Counted from the first letter of the stretch, positions 41,813 to 50,608 are shown. The stretch: DNA of 58,603 bases from Bacteroidota bacterium (GCA_023390775.1 JAEWCF010000025.1:1-58603); one strand, 5' to 3'. Made by a program: numbers and translations. Notes: generated by a model not told the origin, from the letters alone.

Positions 41813-42475
41813 TCAAATAAATCCCAAATCCTTCGCCATCACCACAATCTGAATGCTGTTGTTGGCCATGAACTGGATCTTGAGCTTGTTGATTTTTTTC
41901 TCGATGGCGCTCGTGCTGTTGGGCGTGATGCCGGCCTCGCGGAAATACTGCGAAATTTCGCTTTGGGTCATGCCCCTTGCCATAAGCTTTAGTAAAGCGA
42001 TGTCATAATCGTCAATTTCGCCGGGCTGTGAGGCGCGCGCCGCTGATAGTTCGGGAGAGAGGTAAGTCTTTCCGCCGGCAATGGCCTGAAGCGCCTGCCG
42101 CAATTGCATGAGGCTGTTCCGGCCCTTGAATACAAATCCCGAAATTTTGTACTTGTCAAAAAGGCTGCTCACGCGGAATGGCCTGTCTTCCACCGAAAAC
42201 ACGATAATATCCAGTTCCGGCTGTATGGCCCGAACCTTTTCAATTAGCTCTTCCCCGGATTTTACCTTGGCATCACGGCCGTCGTCGGGAAAGGAGAGAT
42301 CGGTAATGAGGAGGTCAAAAGGGTCCGCATCCTGCAGGGACCGCCTGATTTTCAGCAGGGCATCGTCGCAATATTTGGAGTGGCTCACCTGGGGAATGTT
42401 CAATTCCTCAAGGGTTTTGGCCACGGCGATATTGATTGTGTCAAAGTCTTCGGCAACCAGGATTTTCTTAAACAT
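41813..42475 (-). CDS. response regulator with LuxR/NarL-type output domain
   Basis: 220 residues from the ATG at 42475. Receiver domain (about 2-125) with acidic pocket EDFD (about 9-12), phospho-acceptor Asp in ITDLSFPDDG (about 58) and conserved Lys in VFKGRNS. A C-terminal helix-turn-helix follows (about 150-210; ALLKLMARGMTQSEISQYF). The TGA of the upstream kinase overlaps its ATG by one base (TGATG), so both are made together. Regulon unknown; a regulator at the end of a flavobacterial TPR-kinase pair is a common theme. Confidence 0.92.
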   Translation of the reverse strand: MFKKILVAEDFDTINIAVAKTLEELNIPQVSHSKYCDDALLKIRRSLQDADPFDLLITDLSFPDDGRDAKVKSGEELIEKVRAIQPELDIIVFSVEDRPFRVSSLFDKYKISGFVFKGRNSLMQLRQALQAIAGGKTYLSPELSAARASQPGEIDDYDIALLKLMARGMTQSEISQYFREAGITPNSTSAIEKKINKLKIQFMANNSIQIVVMAKDLGFI

Positions 42476-44301
42476 CACAACGGGATTGAAAGGGAGGCAT
42501 GGAGCCCCTTATTAGGTTCGGATTCAAAAATAATGGTTCCGCCAATGGTGCCGATACGGTTTTCCACATTCCGCAGTCCGTGGCGACGGTTGTCCGCGCC
42601 GGTGTCCATTCCGCAGCCGTTGTCCTGATACCTGATGGCCAGGCGGTCGCGTTCCACCCCGAAGCGGATCGCGGTCAGGGTAGCGCCGCTGTGTTTCCGG
42701 TTATTGACCATGAGCTCCTGTAAAATACGCCAGAGAGCCGTCTTTGTTTCCGTGCCGACCCGCCCCCAGGGTACGCCGTCCAGGCCCTGGACCAGTACGT
42801 TCATGTTACCCTTGCTAAACCCAAAGAGCATGCTTCGGAGATGGTCGGGATACTCTTCGCCCAGCCCGACGGTGGCGTGCTCCCTTGAAATGTCCCGGGT
42901 GCGCGAGTAAACGCTGTCCAGGGAGCTGAGGAGCACCTCCCTGGCATCGGGATCGGCCAGGTCGTGGGATTCGGCGAATGCCATGGCATTGAAAACGTCG
43001 TTGGCGAGCTCATCGTGGAGCCGTTTTGATATTCGCTCCTCGGTCTGGCGGATCCCCGCGCTTTTTTCCTCTTTGTGCCGACGCCTGATCTTCAGGAAAA
43101 TCAATACCGAAATCACCACCAGCGCCCCAACGGCCAAAGCCAGGGCGAGATTCTGATATTCCCGTTGTTTGATCTGCAGGCGGGCGTCGGCCTGCGCCGC
43201 CCTGAGCCTGAGGTTTTCCTCGGTTGCCCGGCGCGAATCGAACCGGATCCGGGCAAATTGGTATTTTGAGGCCATCCGGGCGGTTTCCAATGAATCCTTC
43301 AGCGCAATCCATTGTTCCGAATACCGTTCCCGGAGTGTGCCATTGCTGAGCGAACGCAAGTTTTGGAGGGCGTGCAACCGGTCGTCCGGGCTTTGGGCCA
43401 ACGTGGCCGACCGATACGCCTTGACCGCATATTCCATGGCCAGGGGAGGATTTGCGCGATAGAATTCCGACAGGTGGATGTAGACCGGGACAAGCCCGAA
43501 ATAATTGTTTTCGCTTTCGCGGATCACGCGCGACCGGTGCAGCAAACTTTCGGCGCCGTCCCGTCCCGACCTGAACATCGAGTAGCCGAGATTGTCCAAT
43601 ACCTTAGCATTGGCTTCGGCCAGATCGACTGTTTGGCCCGCGAGCGGTTTCAGGATGTCGATAGCCTTTGAAAAGTTTCCCTGTTCCATGTATGCCCATG
43701 CCATGTTGTTGGCCATCAGCTTTCTGCCGACCGGGTCCGCGTTGCAGGCGAGAGCTTTCTTAAACATGCGGATCGCGGTTGGGTAATCTTTCATTCCGAT
43801 CGAAGCGAGCCCGTAATTGTTGTACACGATTCCCGCATAGATCGTATCATACGCGGTGTCGATCCGGCCCAGGAAACCCAAGGCCTCATGACTGGCCCCC
43901 TCAACTCCGAAAAAATCGTTGTTCCTGTAATAAATATCGGCCATCAGGATCAGCTTCTCGGCTACCTGAAGGCTGTCGCGAAGCAATTCATACTGCTGCT
44001 TTGATTGATTGAAATGGTAAAACGCACTGTCCGGACGGTTCAGGGCCAAATAATGTTTTCCCAGTTGGTAATCGGCATTGGCCAGATTGAGCGTATCGCG
44101 ACGTTGCGCTGACTCTTGTTTGTATCTGCTCAGGAAAGCCGTGGATTCAACGGGTTTATGCGCGATAGCCTGGTATTGGGCATTAGCCGATTTCATGATG
44201 GCGGCGGAAGTATCATCAACCTTCTTTTCGCCCTTGGTGCACGATAGGGCAATGCCGAGCAAAAACAAATAAAAAGGGGAACGAAAAAACCTGTTTTCCA
44301 T
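42475..44301 (-). CDS. TPR-containing sensor histidine kinase
   Basis: 608 residues from the ATG at 44301, which opens a lipoprotein-like signal (MENRFFRSPFYLFLLGIALSC). The longer open frame upstream is the reverse frame of a small lipoprotein gene and is rejected. The periplasmic part carries about six TPR repeats (about 60-370; NYGLASIGMKDYPTAIRMFKKA and similar). A transmembrane helix follows (about 403-423), then HisKA_3 with the phospho-His in SKRLHDELANDVFNAM, and a HATPase with N-box ELMVNNRKHSGA and G1 DNGCGMD. The NarX/DesK-type kinase domain is intact. What the TPRs sense is unknown. Confidence 0.92.
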   Translation of the reverse strand: MENRFFRSPFYLFLLGIALSCTKGEKKVDDTSAAIMKSANAQYQAIAHKPVESTAFLSRYKQESAQRRDTLNLANADYQLGKHYLALNRPDSAFYHFNQSKQQYELLRDSLQVAEKLILMADIYYRNNDFFGVEGASHEALGFLGRIDTAYDTIYAGIVYNNYGLASIGMKDYPTAIRMFKKALACNADPVGRKLMANNMAWAYMEQGNFSKAIDILKPLAGQTVDLAEANAKVLDNLGYSMFRSGRDGAESLLHRSRVIRESENNYFGLVPVYIHLSEFYRANPPLAMEYAVKAYRSATLAQSPDDRLHALQNLRSLSNGTLRERYSEQWIALKDSLETARMASKYQFARIRFDSRRATEENLRLRAAQADARLQIKQREYQNLALALAVGALVVISVLIFLKIRRRHKEEKSAGIRQTEERISKRLHDELANDVFNAMAFAESHDLADPDAREVLLSSLDSVYSRTRDISREHATVGLGEEYPDHLRSMLFGFSKGNMNVLVQGLDGVPWGRVGTETKTALWRILQELMVNNRKHSGATLTAIRFGVERDRLAIRYQDNGCGMDTGADNRRHGLRNVENRIGTIGGTIIFESEPNKGLHASLSIPL

Positions 44302-44324
44302 TCCCCGAAAATAGTAATTAAACT

Positions 44325-44489
44325 TTATCCTCCGGGTCCCGGGGGCGGCGGCGGCGGGGGTACCGTGCCGCCCTGACCGCCGATGCCACCTTCGGCCGTT
44401 ACGGGTTGTGCATCGGGCTGGTCCTCGGCCGTGCAGGAAACCATGAGCAATACGGCGCAGAATGCCGCGCAAAGAATGATTCGCTTCAT
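44325..44489 (-). CDS. 54-residue lipoprotein with glycine run and heptaproline
   Basis: 54 residues, ATG at 44489. Signal peptide MKRIILCAAFCAVLLMVSC with a clear lipobox (LMVSC, Cys19), then TAEDQPDAQPVTAEGGIGGQ, GGTV, seven consecutive prolines and GPGG. Not recognised as a family; similar short Gly/Pro-rich lipoproteins exist in flavobacteria. The Pro run is encoded by CCG/CCC triplets that can slip. It stops 23 bp before the kinase ATG on the same strand. It may be a real surface lipoprotein, a leader-like peptide whose translation stalls at the prolines (needing EF-P), or both. Confidence 0.72.
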   Translation of the reverse strand: MKRIILCAAFCAVLLMVSCTAEDQPDAQPVTAEGGIGGQGGTVPPPPPPPGPGG

Positions 44490-44653
44490 ACGTTTGATTT
44501 TAAAATTTCACCTAAGGGCCTGCCTTTGTAAAAAGGTCCTGACCCGTTTTTGGAGAATCTCCGCGGGAAGTGGGGTGCGCGGTACGGAAAGCTTCAAGAT
44601 CCTTCCCAAGTCATTTGGCCTTCAGGACCTGCCGCACCCTCAAACCGGTTTTG

Positions 44654-44661
44654 TACATTTG
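44654..44661 (+). promoter_or_regulatory. candidate -7 box upstream of the 261-residue protein gene
   Basis: TACATTTG, exact TAnnTTTG, 122 bp before the ATG at 44783. No -33 box found. Confidence 0.35.
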
Positions 44662-44732
44662 CCTCTGTACGGAAGGCAGAACCGGATTGGTGAGGCAAAG
44701 TAATGGCTTGAAAATCAGTGCGTATTTGGCAG

Positions 44733-44769
44733 ATTCCGGCAATTCCGGCAATTCCGGCGAATTCCGGTC
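44733..44769 (+). repeat. 9-bp tandem repeat ATTCCGGCA
   Basis: Four units (ATTCCGGCA, ATTCCGGCA, ATTCCGGCG, then after one base ATTCCGGTC), ending 13 bp before the ATG at 44783. It covers the leader close to the ribosome-binding region. Confidence 0.9.
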
Positions 44770-44782
44770 AAAGCGTATAAAG

Positions 44783-45568
44783 ATGACTTTTGAAGACTAT
44801 AAAGCCCGTATCCTGGAGGCATATTTCAGGGCCAGGATGGGCGGCGATTCGGACTTTTTGGACCACCCGAGCCCCGCACGGCTCAGGGAATTTTGCGTGT
44901 TGTTGTTGGAAAGGGGGCTGGACCCGGCCGATTTCGAGGTTTTTTTGAAATTTTTCGGGGGTTCCCGCGAGGAATTGGCGCGGACGGTTTCCAGGTTTGA
45001 CATTGACAAGATGAAACCGATCCGGAATTTTCTTGTCGGGAAATCCGACCTGAGCACCCGGCAGGCGGCTAATCTTGCGGCTGTCCTTGTGGGAATGGAT
45101 CCAAGGCCGTTTGCCAGGTTCAGAATGAGTGAGGGAGGTTCGCCCGTGGAAATGCCCCAAAGAACGGCTACGGCGAAGATTGCGGGACCGAAAAAGAATC
45201 GCCGGGTATGGACGGCGTCGGTGATTGGTGGGATGTTGTTTGCCGCGGGGATCGGAGCCGCCAATTACTATTCCGCACCAAAATGCATGTACTGGAACGG
45301 TAAACGCTATGTGGCGGCAGATTGTGGCGAATCGGGGATATTAAAGGCTGTCGAGCCTATGGACGAGGCGCGGTTTGAAGGAATGAAAATGATCGTGCCG
45401 TGCGATACCGTGAAATTTTTCAGGCATGGGAGGCCCGCCGTTTGGTACGACAAACACAGGAAAAGAGTTGAATTTTTTACCATGCCGGGACTGCATCCGG
45501 TAAACGGACGGACGCTTAAGCCCGTGACCGATTATATGGTAAGGAAGTATTCGGTGGATTGCAATTAA
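44783..45568 (+). CDS. single-pass membrane protein, unknown function
   Basis: 261 residues from ATG 44783 (MTFEDYKARILEAYF). An upstream extension of the frame has low-complexity repeats and no similarity, so I use this start. A soluble N-terminal helical part (about 1-130) is followed by one transmembrane helix (about 147-165, VIGGMLFAAGIGAANYY) and a C-terminal domain of about 95 residues with four Cys (CMYWNGKRYVAADC, IVPCDTV, VDCN), probably periplasmic and disulfide-bonded. Topology resembles flavobacterial proteins that couple a cytoplasmic sensor part to an exterior domain. No named family. Confidence 0.75.
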   Translation: MTFEDYKARILEAYFRARMGGDSDFLDHPSPARLREFCVLLLERGLDPADFEVFLKFFGGSREELARTVSRFDIDKMKPIRNFLVGKSDLSTRQAANLAAVLVGMDPRPFARFRMSEGGSPVEMPQRTATAKIAGPKKNRRVWTASVIGGMLFAAGIGAANYYSAPKCMYWNGKRYVAADCGESGILKAVEPMDEARFEGMKMIVPCDTVKFFRHGRPAVWYDKHRKRVEFFTMPGLHPVNGRTLKPVTDYMVRKYSVDCN

Positions 45569-45571
45569 ATA

Positions 45572-46063
45572 TCACGGGGTTGTGACCAGAATCCTTTTCT
45601 CCCTTTTAAGTTTCCTCCACTCCCATGGCGGAACGGATGCAGGATCGCGCCAAAGGCCTGCGCGGGCGGCGCGAGCCTCGGTTTGAAGCCCGGCGTAGCC
45701 GCGATCACGTGAATAGCGGGTGAAATGCCAGGCCAGCCCGCGCCGGACAAGCTCCTTGTTGAGGCATTTGTTGCCGAGGTAGATTTCGGCGATCAACCTG
45801 TCGTAGCGGTCGCGCTTGCCGCGGGTCTTTACCGTCACGATCCTTCCAAAACAAAAATCCGAACCGAATTTCTTCGCCGCCTTGCCAAAGGGCTGTCCTT
45901 TTTCCGGTGAGTCCACGTGGTCCAGCCTGATCCGTGTCATCCGGTCCCCTGCCAGGACCTTGTAGGTGTCCCCGTCGCTTACGCCCACGACCTTTGCCTG
46001 AAATTGCGTGGCCTGTCCCCATGAGCACAACGTAAAAAGTAAAAGGGCAAACAAATTTTTCAT
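45572..46063 (-). CDS. secreted thermonuclease-like (SNase) protein
   Basis: 163 residues: signal peptide (1-18, ending WGQ) and a staphylococcal nuclease OB-fold (about 22-140). Active-site residues are at the expected places: Arg in TRIRLDHVDSPE with Asp and Glu, and Arg in DRYDRLIAEI; VGVSDGDTYKV supplies the calcium Asp. It should be a Ca2+-dependent nuclease on DNA and RNA outside the cytoplasm. It is the third secreted nuclease in this window. The stop is 3 bp from the convergent neighbour. Confidence 0.92.
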   Translation of the reverse strand: MKNLFALLLFTLCSWGQATQFQAKVVGVSDGDTYKVLAGDRMTRIRLDHVDSPEKGQPFGKAAKKFGSDFCFGRIVTVKTRGKRDRYDRLIAEIYLGNKCLNKELVRRGLAWHFTRYSRDRGYAGLQTEARAARAGLWRDPASVPPWEWRKLKREKRILVTTP

Positions 46064-46160
46064 GGCCCGAAAGGTACGGATTTGCGCATCGGCGAAAGCC
46101 GGAATTGTATAACCCGGGGTGAAAAATTAATAGTTAAATTTACGGTCTTAAAAAAAATAC

Positions 46161-47024
46161 ATGGCTTCAGGTTTCTTTGCGATTCTGGATGATATCGCGG
46201 CATTGATGGATGATGTGGCGGTAACGGCCAAGGTGGCCACGCGCAAGACGGCCGGCATTCTGGGCGACGATCTTGCCGTTAATGCCGAGAAGGCAACGGG
46301 ATTTTTGTCTTCGCGCGAAATACCCATCCTGTGGGCCATTACCAAGGGATCGTTCATCAACAAGGTCATCATCGTCCCGATCGCGCTGCTGCTCAATGTT
46401 TTCTTTCCGGTAGCGATCAAGTTTATTCTAGTTGCGGGCGGATTGTACCTGGCCTATGAGGGCGCCGAGAAAATCATCGAGTTCCTCTTCCACCGAAAAA
46501 AGGAAGGCCACGAGGTGATCGAGGAGGTGCAGCACGACCCCGAACTTGAAAAGACAAAGGTCAAATCGGCGATCACCACCGATTTCATCCTTTCGGTGGA
46601 AATAGTCATCATCGCGCTTGGAAGTGTATTGGATAAAAGCACCGCGATCCAAATCATGACCGTCTCGGTGGTTGCGATCCTGGCTACGGTGGGCGTCTAC
46701 GGCATCGTCGCGCTCATCGTCAGGATGGATGATGCCGGGCTGAGCCTCATGCGGCGCGATCCGGGACAGGGTTTTCGGTATTCGCTCGGCAATATCCTGG
46801 TCAAATCGCTGCCGGTGATCATCAAAATGCTGGCCGTCGTGGGAACCATCGCGCTGTTGTTGGTCGCCGGGGGAATCTTTGTCCATAACATCGATTACCT
46901 GCACCACATTTTGCCCAACTGGCCAGCGGTTGCCAAGGAATTCCTGATCGGGTTACTCGTGGGCGCTGTTGCGGCGGGCGCGGTCATCGGAGTCAGGAAA
47001 ATATTCGGGAAGGGCAACCATTGA
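46161..47024 (+). CDS. DUF808 family inner-membrane protein (YedI-like)
   Basis: 287 residues with about six to seven transmembrane helices. The N-terminus FFAILDDIAALMDDVAVTAK, LGDDLAVNAEKATG (read LGDDLAVNAE here) and REIPILWAITKGS are hallmark DUF808 motifs. Function unknown; E. coli YedI is also uncharacterised. Single gene, followed by a REP-like element. Confidence 0.93.
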   Translation: MASGFFAILDDIAALMDDVAVTAKVATRKTAGILGDDLAVNAEKATGFLSSREIPILWAITKGSFINKVIIVPIALLLNVFFPVAIKFILVAGGLYLAYEGAEKIIEFLFHRKKEGHEVIEEVQHDPELEKTKVKSAITTDFILSVEIVIIALGSVLDKSTAIQIMTVSVVAILATVGVYGIVALIVRMDDAGLSLMRRDPGQGFRYSLGNILVKSLPVIIKMLAVVGTIALLLVAGGIFVHNIDYLHHILPNWPAVAKEFLIGLLVGAVAAGAVIGVRKIFGKGNH

Positions 47025-47040
47025 TTTTTAACGGTTTTAT

Positions 47041-47100
47041 GCGTGCCCCTTCGGGTCGGGCTGTCTGCGGTGCGCGGCACCGTATGTCCATCCCTCACGC
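47041..47100. repeat. REP-like dispersed hairpin element, short copy 3
   Basis: GCGTG (47041-47045) to CACGC (47096-47100). Inner hairpin CGGTGC (47068-47073) with GCACCG (47077-47082); a second short one, CCCCTTCGGG. The end CCCTCACGC matches copies 1 and 2. Between convergent genes. Confidence 0.6.
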
Positions 47101-47149
47101 GGCGTCCGGTTCAACTGCCAAAAAACGACCCGGTCGGGAATAACGCAGG

Positions 47150-47524
47150 TCACTCGGGAAGAATGCCCACTTCGGCATCGGCCCAGACCACCATCCGGTT
47201 GGCCGAAAAATCCAATATTTCCGCCGATGAGACGCTCGTGAGGAAATCGTTCAGCCCCTTTTGCATGAGGAGTTCCGTGGTGAACTTACGGCTGTTGGCC
47301 AGCACAAGCCCTTCCTTGGACACCCTGAAAAAATGCTTCCCCGAAGACTGTTTGATCCTGGTCACCGCAAATTGGTGCACGTCCTCCATGAGCGCCACGA
47401 CTATTTTTTCGCAGTCTGCCTTGTCGCGGCAGGCAATTCCCGTCAGGATGGTCTTCCCTCGCCTGGCGGCGTAGGCAAACTTGAAAGCGCCGTCGTCCCT
47501 TTTACTGATTACGAATGATCCCAT
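47150..47524 (-). CDS. divergent DUF1508 (YegP-like) protein
   Basis: 124 residues, two tandem DUF1508-type repeats: GSFVISKRDDGAFKFAYAAR (2-21) onward and SGKHFFRVSKEGLVLANSRK (about 61-80), each followed by a helix. The classic version of the family is encoded at 57232-57567; here the repeat motifs are degenerate (the second lacks the usual G-x-SE turn), so the paralogue has drifted. YegP fold is known, function is not. Confidence 0.75.
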   Translation of the reverse strand: MGSFVISKRDDGAFKFAYAARRGKTILTGIACRDKADCEKIVVALMEDVHQFAVTRIKQSSGKHFFRVSKEGLVLANSRKFTTELLMQKGLNDFLTSVSSAEILDFSANRMVVWADAEVGILPE

Positions 47525-47597
47525 GGCAGCAATTGCTATCTAAAATTTAAATGGTGATTTTTGAATTTTAATGGAGGCATCCTTTGGCAATGTGCCG

Positions 47598-48413
47598 CTA
47601 TCCCTTTACTCTTTTCATGAATTTTTCCATGTCGGAGATGTTCGGGCCATTGATTCGCTCGAAAGTGAAATGCGGTCGATCCGGATCCTGTTTTCCGTAG
47701 AAGATGAACGCGGTTTTAAAGCCGTTGCTCTTGAGCGAATCGGCTGCGGCCGCGTTCCACACCCCGAAAGGATAAGCGAAACTCGTTACCGGCTTTCCCG
47801 TAATTTCCTCGAGCTGTTTTTTAGGTTTGGCGATCTGTTGCCCCCAGGCCTCGCCTTCGAGTTTGGTCACCATCTGGTGGTCCCAGGTGTGGCTCCCGAT
47901 GGTGTGGCCCTTGTCGGCCAGGGCCCTGACATCGTCCCGGCTCATGTACCGTTTCTTGCCCAGCGCGACGGTCATGATAAAAAACGTGCCCCTGAAACCG
48001 CGGTCCTCCATTTCCCTCGCCGCGATAGTGAATTGTTCCTTGCGGCCGTCGTCAAAGGTGATCATGACCGGTTTTTGGGGAAGCGGTTTTCTGGCGGTAT
48101 GGTATTCGAGCAACTGGTCGGGGGTAATGGTTGCGTACCCGCTGTCGGCAAGGGTTTTCATCTGGAGCGCAAAATTGGCGGGACTCACGCTGTACGCTTT
48201 CTGGTCCGGGCTGTCGCCCTTTTCGATTTCCCGGATGGCATGGTAGCACAGGACGGGGACTTTTTCGCCCTTGAAAATCTTTGACGAATCGATGGTTTCC
48301 ACAACCGGCTTTTCGGGAACCTCCTCAGTAGCCGAAACGGCCTTCACTTCCTGCTTTTGGCACCCAACGGCAAGGACGGCCGCAATCCATAATATTTTGC
48401 TGAACTGAATCAT
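47598..48413 (-). CDS. polysaccharide deacetylase family lipoprotein
   Basis: 271 residues from ATG 48413; the longer open frame is antisense to other sequence. Lipoprotein signal (MIQFSKILWIAAVLAVGC, Cys18). NodB-type deacetylase domain (about 50-271): catalytic Asp in PVMITFDDGRKEQF, metal His pair in GSHTWDHQM, then SFAYPFG. It would remove acetyl or other acyl groups from an envelope or extracellular polysaccharide. Its ATG overlaps the stop of the lipoprotein upstream (ATGA), making a tight two-gene operon. Confidence 0.93.
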   Translation of the reverse strand: MIQFSKILWIAAVLAVGCQKQEVKAVSATEEVPEKPVVETIDSSKIFKGEKVPVLCYHAIREIEKGDSPDQKAYSVSPANFALQMKTLADSGYATITPDQLLEYHTARKPLPQKPVMITFDDGRKEQFTIAAREMEDRGFRGTFFIMTVALGKKRYMSRDDVRALADKGHTIGSHTWDHQMVTKLEGEAWGQQIAKPKKQLEEITGKPVTSFAYPFGVWNAAAADSLKSNGFKTAFIFYGKQDPDRPHFTFERINGPNISDMEKFMKRVKG

Positions 48414-49417
48414 TGGTATTGGATGTAAACGGGTTTTGGGGTAAGCCGAAGGATTTCCTCCGGAGTCATCATGCCCCCGGATCTCGTATCGTGCTTGAAA
48501 AACAGCTTGAAACCCGAGAACTGGACAGGTTCCTTGTAAACTGCCATGTGATAGGACGAGCGTTTGAGCGCTTTGCCGCCCCAGCCGTCCATGTGCATGA
48601 CCACCTGGACTTCGGGGCAGGTCTTGATGTTCCTGTAGTCGGTGACCATGCCCTGCGTGAAGCGATGGACCACCAGGATCTTTGGCGGAAGTTTGTTTTC
48701 CTGCACGATGCGCTGCATGGTATCGATGACGGTGTTGATATCCGCAGCCGAAAGGGTCCCGATCTTGCGGCCCGGGACAATGCCCTCCTGCATCGCGAAT
48801 TCGGGATCGATGCCAATGTGCACCTCGGGCCTTTTGAGGTACTCGGTGAGTGTGGAAATTTCCTGGGGAAGCGTGGAGTGCCCGATCTGGATGTCCAGGA
48901 ACACGATCCCGTCGATCTCGTCGGCCCAACCCAAAATCTTGTCGATCTGGGCGTGCGGCATCCGTTGGCGGTACATGTTGTGCTTGCCGGGTTTGCCCTG
49001 CGCGGTGATGGCAACGTAATGCAGCGCGGGTATGGTCGGGATCGTCGTATCGGCCTTGGCCCAACGCTCATTCTCCTCTTTTAGTTTGGCCAGCATCTGC
49101 TCCTTGGGAAGTTCGCCCAGGATGCCCATGCGTTTTGAAAAAAGGTTTCCGTAGAAGGCAACCACCCTTTTGTAAGGCAGGATCGCGCCGGGCAGCGGAT
49201 AAGGGGTTTTGACATCCTTCCACCGGCCGAGGCTGTCGGTGACCAGCAGGGCCTGCATCCGCCGGTCGTAATCGGCTTCGACATCGACGATGCTGTCGGG
49301 TTTTTTGGCAACGACGGTTTCGGCAGGGAGCGCCTTGGTCTCGGAGTGCGCCTTTTCCTGGCAACTGAAGACCGACGTTATGGCCAGTCCGGCCGCCATT
49401 ATTTTGAGTAAGTTCAT
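48410..49417 (-). CDS. lipoprotein of unknown function, coupled to a deacetylase
   Basis: 335 residues. Signal peptide with lipobox VFSC (Cys19). The body alternates strands and helices with motifs such as ALHYVAITAQGKPGKHNMYR, DEIDGIVFLDIQIGHS, IGIDPEFAMQEG and VVMHMDGWGG, reminiscent of a TIM-barrel glycosidase-like fold with acidic residues at strand ends. I do not assign an activity. Translationally coupled to the polysaccharide deacetylase, so a role in recognising or cutting the same polysaccharide is plausible. Confidence 0.82.
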   Translation of the reverse strand: MNLLKIMAAGLAITSVFSCQEKAHSETKALPAETVVAKKPDSIVDVEADYDRRMQALLVTDSLGRWKDVKTPYPLPGAILPYKRVVAFYGNLFSKRMGILGELPKEQMLAKLKEENERWAKADTTIPTIPALHYVAITAQGKPGKHNMYRQRMPHAQIDKILGWADEIDGIVFLDIQIGHSTLPQEISTLTEYLKRPEVHIGIDPEFAMQEGIVPGRKIGTLSAADINTVIDTMQRIVQENKLPPKILVVHRFTQGMVTDYRNIKTCPEVQVVMHMDGWGGKALKRSSYHMAVYKEPVQFSGFKLFFKHDTRSGGMMTPEEILRLTPKPVYIQYQ

Positions 49418-49549
49418 TAAGCCTGTTTTCAGCCGAAATTACCAACTTTTGGACTCAGGCGGAAGGTTCCCTGAATTTCTTATCCACATTAACACAGTGA
49501 AATTGTCAAGAAGCCGATACCTTCCATTTCATTCGACATCGTGCCAATC

Positions 49550-49981
49550 TCAAACCTGCCGGCCATCGTTTCCGACGGGCAGGAACTTTCGGTGCCGCCA
49601 AATCCTGCGGAAGGCCTTGCCGTCCTCAAAACGGTAAAAGCACACAGGCCGTATATGCGGCGATTGCGGAAGCATCAGGGTGACGCAATGGCCCGTCGGC
49701 AAATGGACGATCTGGTGGATATCGGTTGCCTTAACGAAGTGCGAGCTACCCGGTTTGCGAACGATGTCGGTGAAGGTGAACGATCCGTCATCGGCAATCG
49801 AATAGACCCTCTCGGTATAACCTCCGCTGAGGATATGGGTGACAAAGTCAAACGGATGGTCATGCGGATCCCCCTTGTCGGCGAAGGTGAATTCGTTGAA
49901 CGAGGCTTCGAAAGGGAGCCCGTGGACGTGGTGCTTGATGAATTCGCGGGAGCGCCTTTCGGGATGGATGGAGAGTTTCAT
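49550..49981 (-). CDS. cupin-fold protein
   Basis: 143 residues from ATG 49981 (MKLSIHPERRSREF). A single cupin barrel: GDPHDHPFDFVTHILSGGY holds the first cupin motif with two His and an acidic residue, and IHQIVHLPTGHCVTL the second with His. Likely a metal-binding enzyme or sensor; similar proteins are annotated only as cupin domain proteins. The extended open frame starts inside the divergent DinB leader and is not needed. Stands alone. Confidence 0.8.
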   Translation of the reverse strand: MKLSIHPERRSREFIKHHVHGLPFEASFNEFTFADKGDPHDHPFDFVTHILSGGYTERVYSIADDGSFTFTDIVRKPGSSHFVKATDIHQIVHLPTGHCVTLMLPQSPHIRPVCFYRFEDGKAFRRIWRHRKFLPVGNDGRQV

Positions 49982-50091
49982 TTTGGGGATTTGTGCAAAT
50001 ATACGCGGGGCGCACTCCCGGAGTAATCTTTTAACAGCTTGTGGCAAAGGGCTTCCACAATTGAAAAAATTTGTAAATTCATGTCAAAAAC

Positions 50092-50592
50092 ATGATAGCC
50101 AGGGTATTACTTTCAGAATTCGAACACGAGGCCGCCAGTACGCGCAAACTACTTCAGGCCGTGCCGCAAAAGGACATCCGTTTCAAACCATCCGAAATTT
50201 CGTGGACCATGGGCGAGCTGGCCCAACACATTGCGACCATCTATTACTGGTTCGTGGGAACCTTGCGAAAGGACGAATACGACATCGACGCCGACTCCTT
50301 CGAACGCGGTGATCCGCATGACATTGGGGCAACGCTGCAATTGTTCGAGAAAAACCTCCGGCTGGCCCGAGAGGCGCTGGAATCGGTTACCGACGATGAC
50401 CTGCAACGGCCCTGGACGATGATATCAGGGGGTAAGGCAGTGTTGGGCCCGATGCCGAAAGGGGTGGTCGCGCGGGGATTTTTGTTCAATCACCTTTACC
50501 ATCATCGGGGCGAGATGATCGTCTACCTGCGCGCCACGGGCAATCAGGTCCCGGGAATGTACGGGCCGGTCTATGAGGACGGAATGCCGTGA
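50092..50592 (+). CDS. DinB/YfiT-family four-helix protein
   Basis: 166 residues. DinB four-helix bundle with the three metal His: GELAQHIATIYYW (first) and FNHLYHHRGEM (second and third). Related enzymes act as thiol transferases (bacillithiol or mycothiol type) or metalloenzymes; flavobacterial members are mostly uncharacterised. Convergent with the T9SS propeller gene, 16 bp apart at the stops. Confidence 0.9.
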   Translation: MIARVLLSEFEHEAASTRKLLQAVPQKDIRFKPSEISWTMGELAQHIATIYYWFVGTLRKDEYDIDADSFERGDPHDIGATLQLFEKNLRLAREALESVTDDDLQRPWTMISGGKAVLGPMPKGVVARGFLFNHLYHHRGEMIVYLRATGNQVPGMYGPVYEDGMP

Positions 50593-50608
50593 AATGCAGT
50601 TCAGGAAA

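Noticed and set aside
44302..44472. N-terminal extension of the histidine kinase
   Set aside because: It is low-complexity Arg/Gly/Pro from reading the small lipoprotein gene in another frame; the ATG at 44301 begins a proper signal.
48414..49064. N-terminal extension of the deacetylase frame
   Set aside because: The extra residues are a shadow of the upstream lipoprotein gene; the deacetylase has its own ATG at 48413 with a lipoprotein signal.
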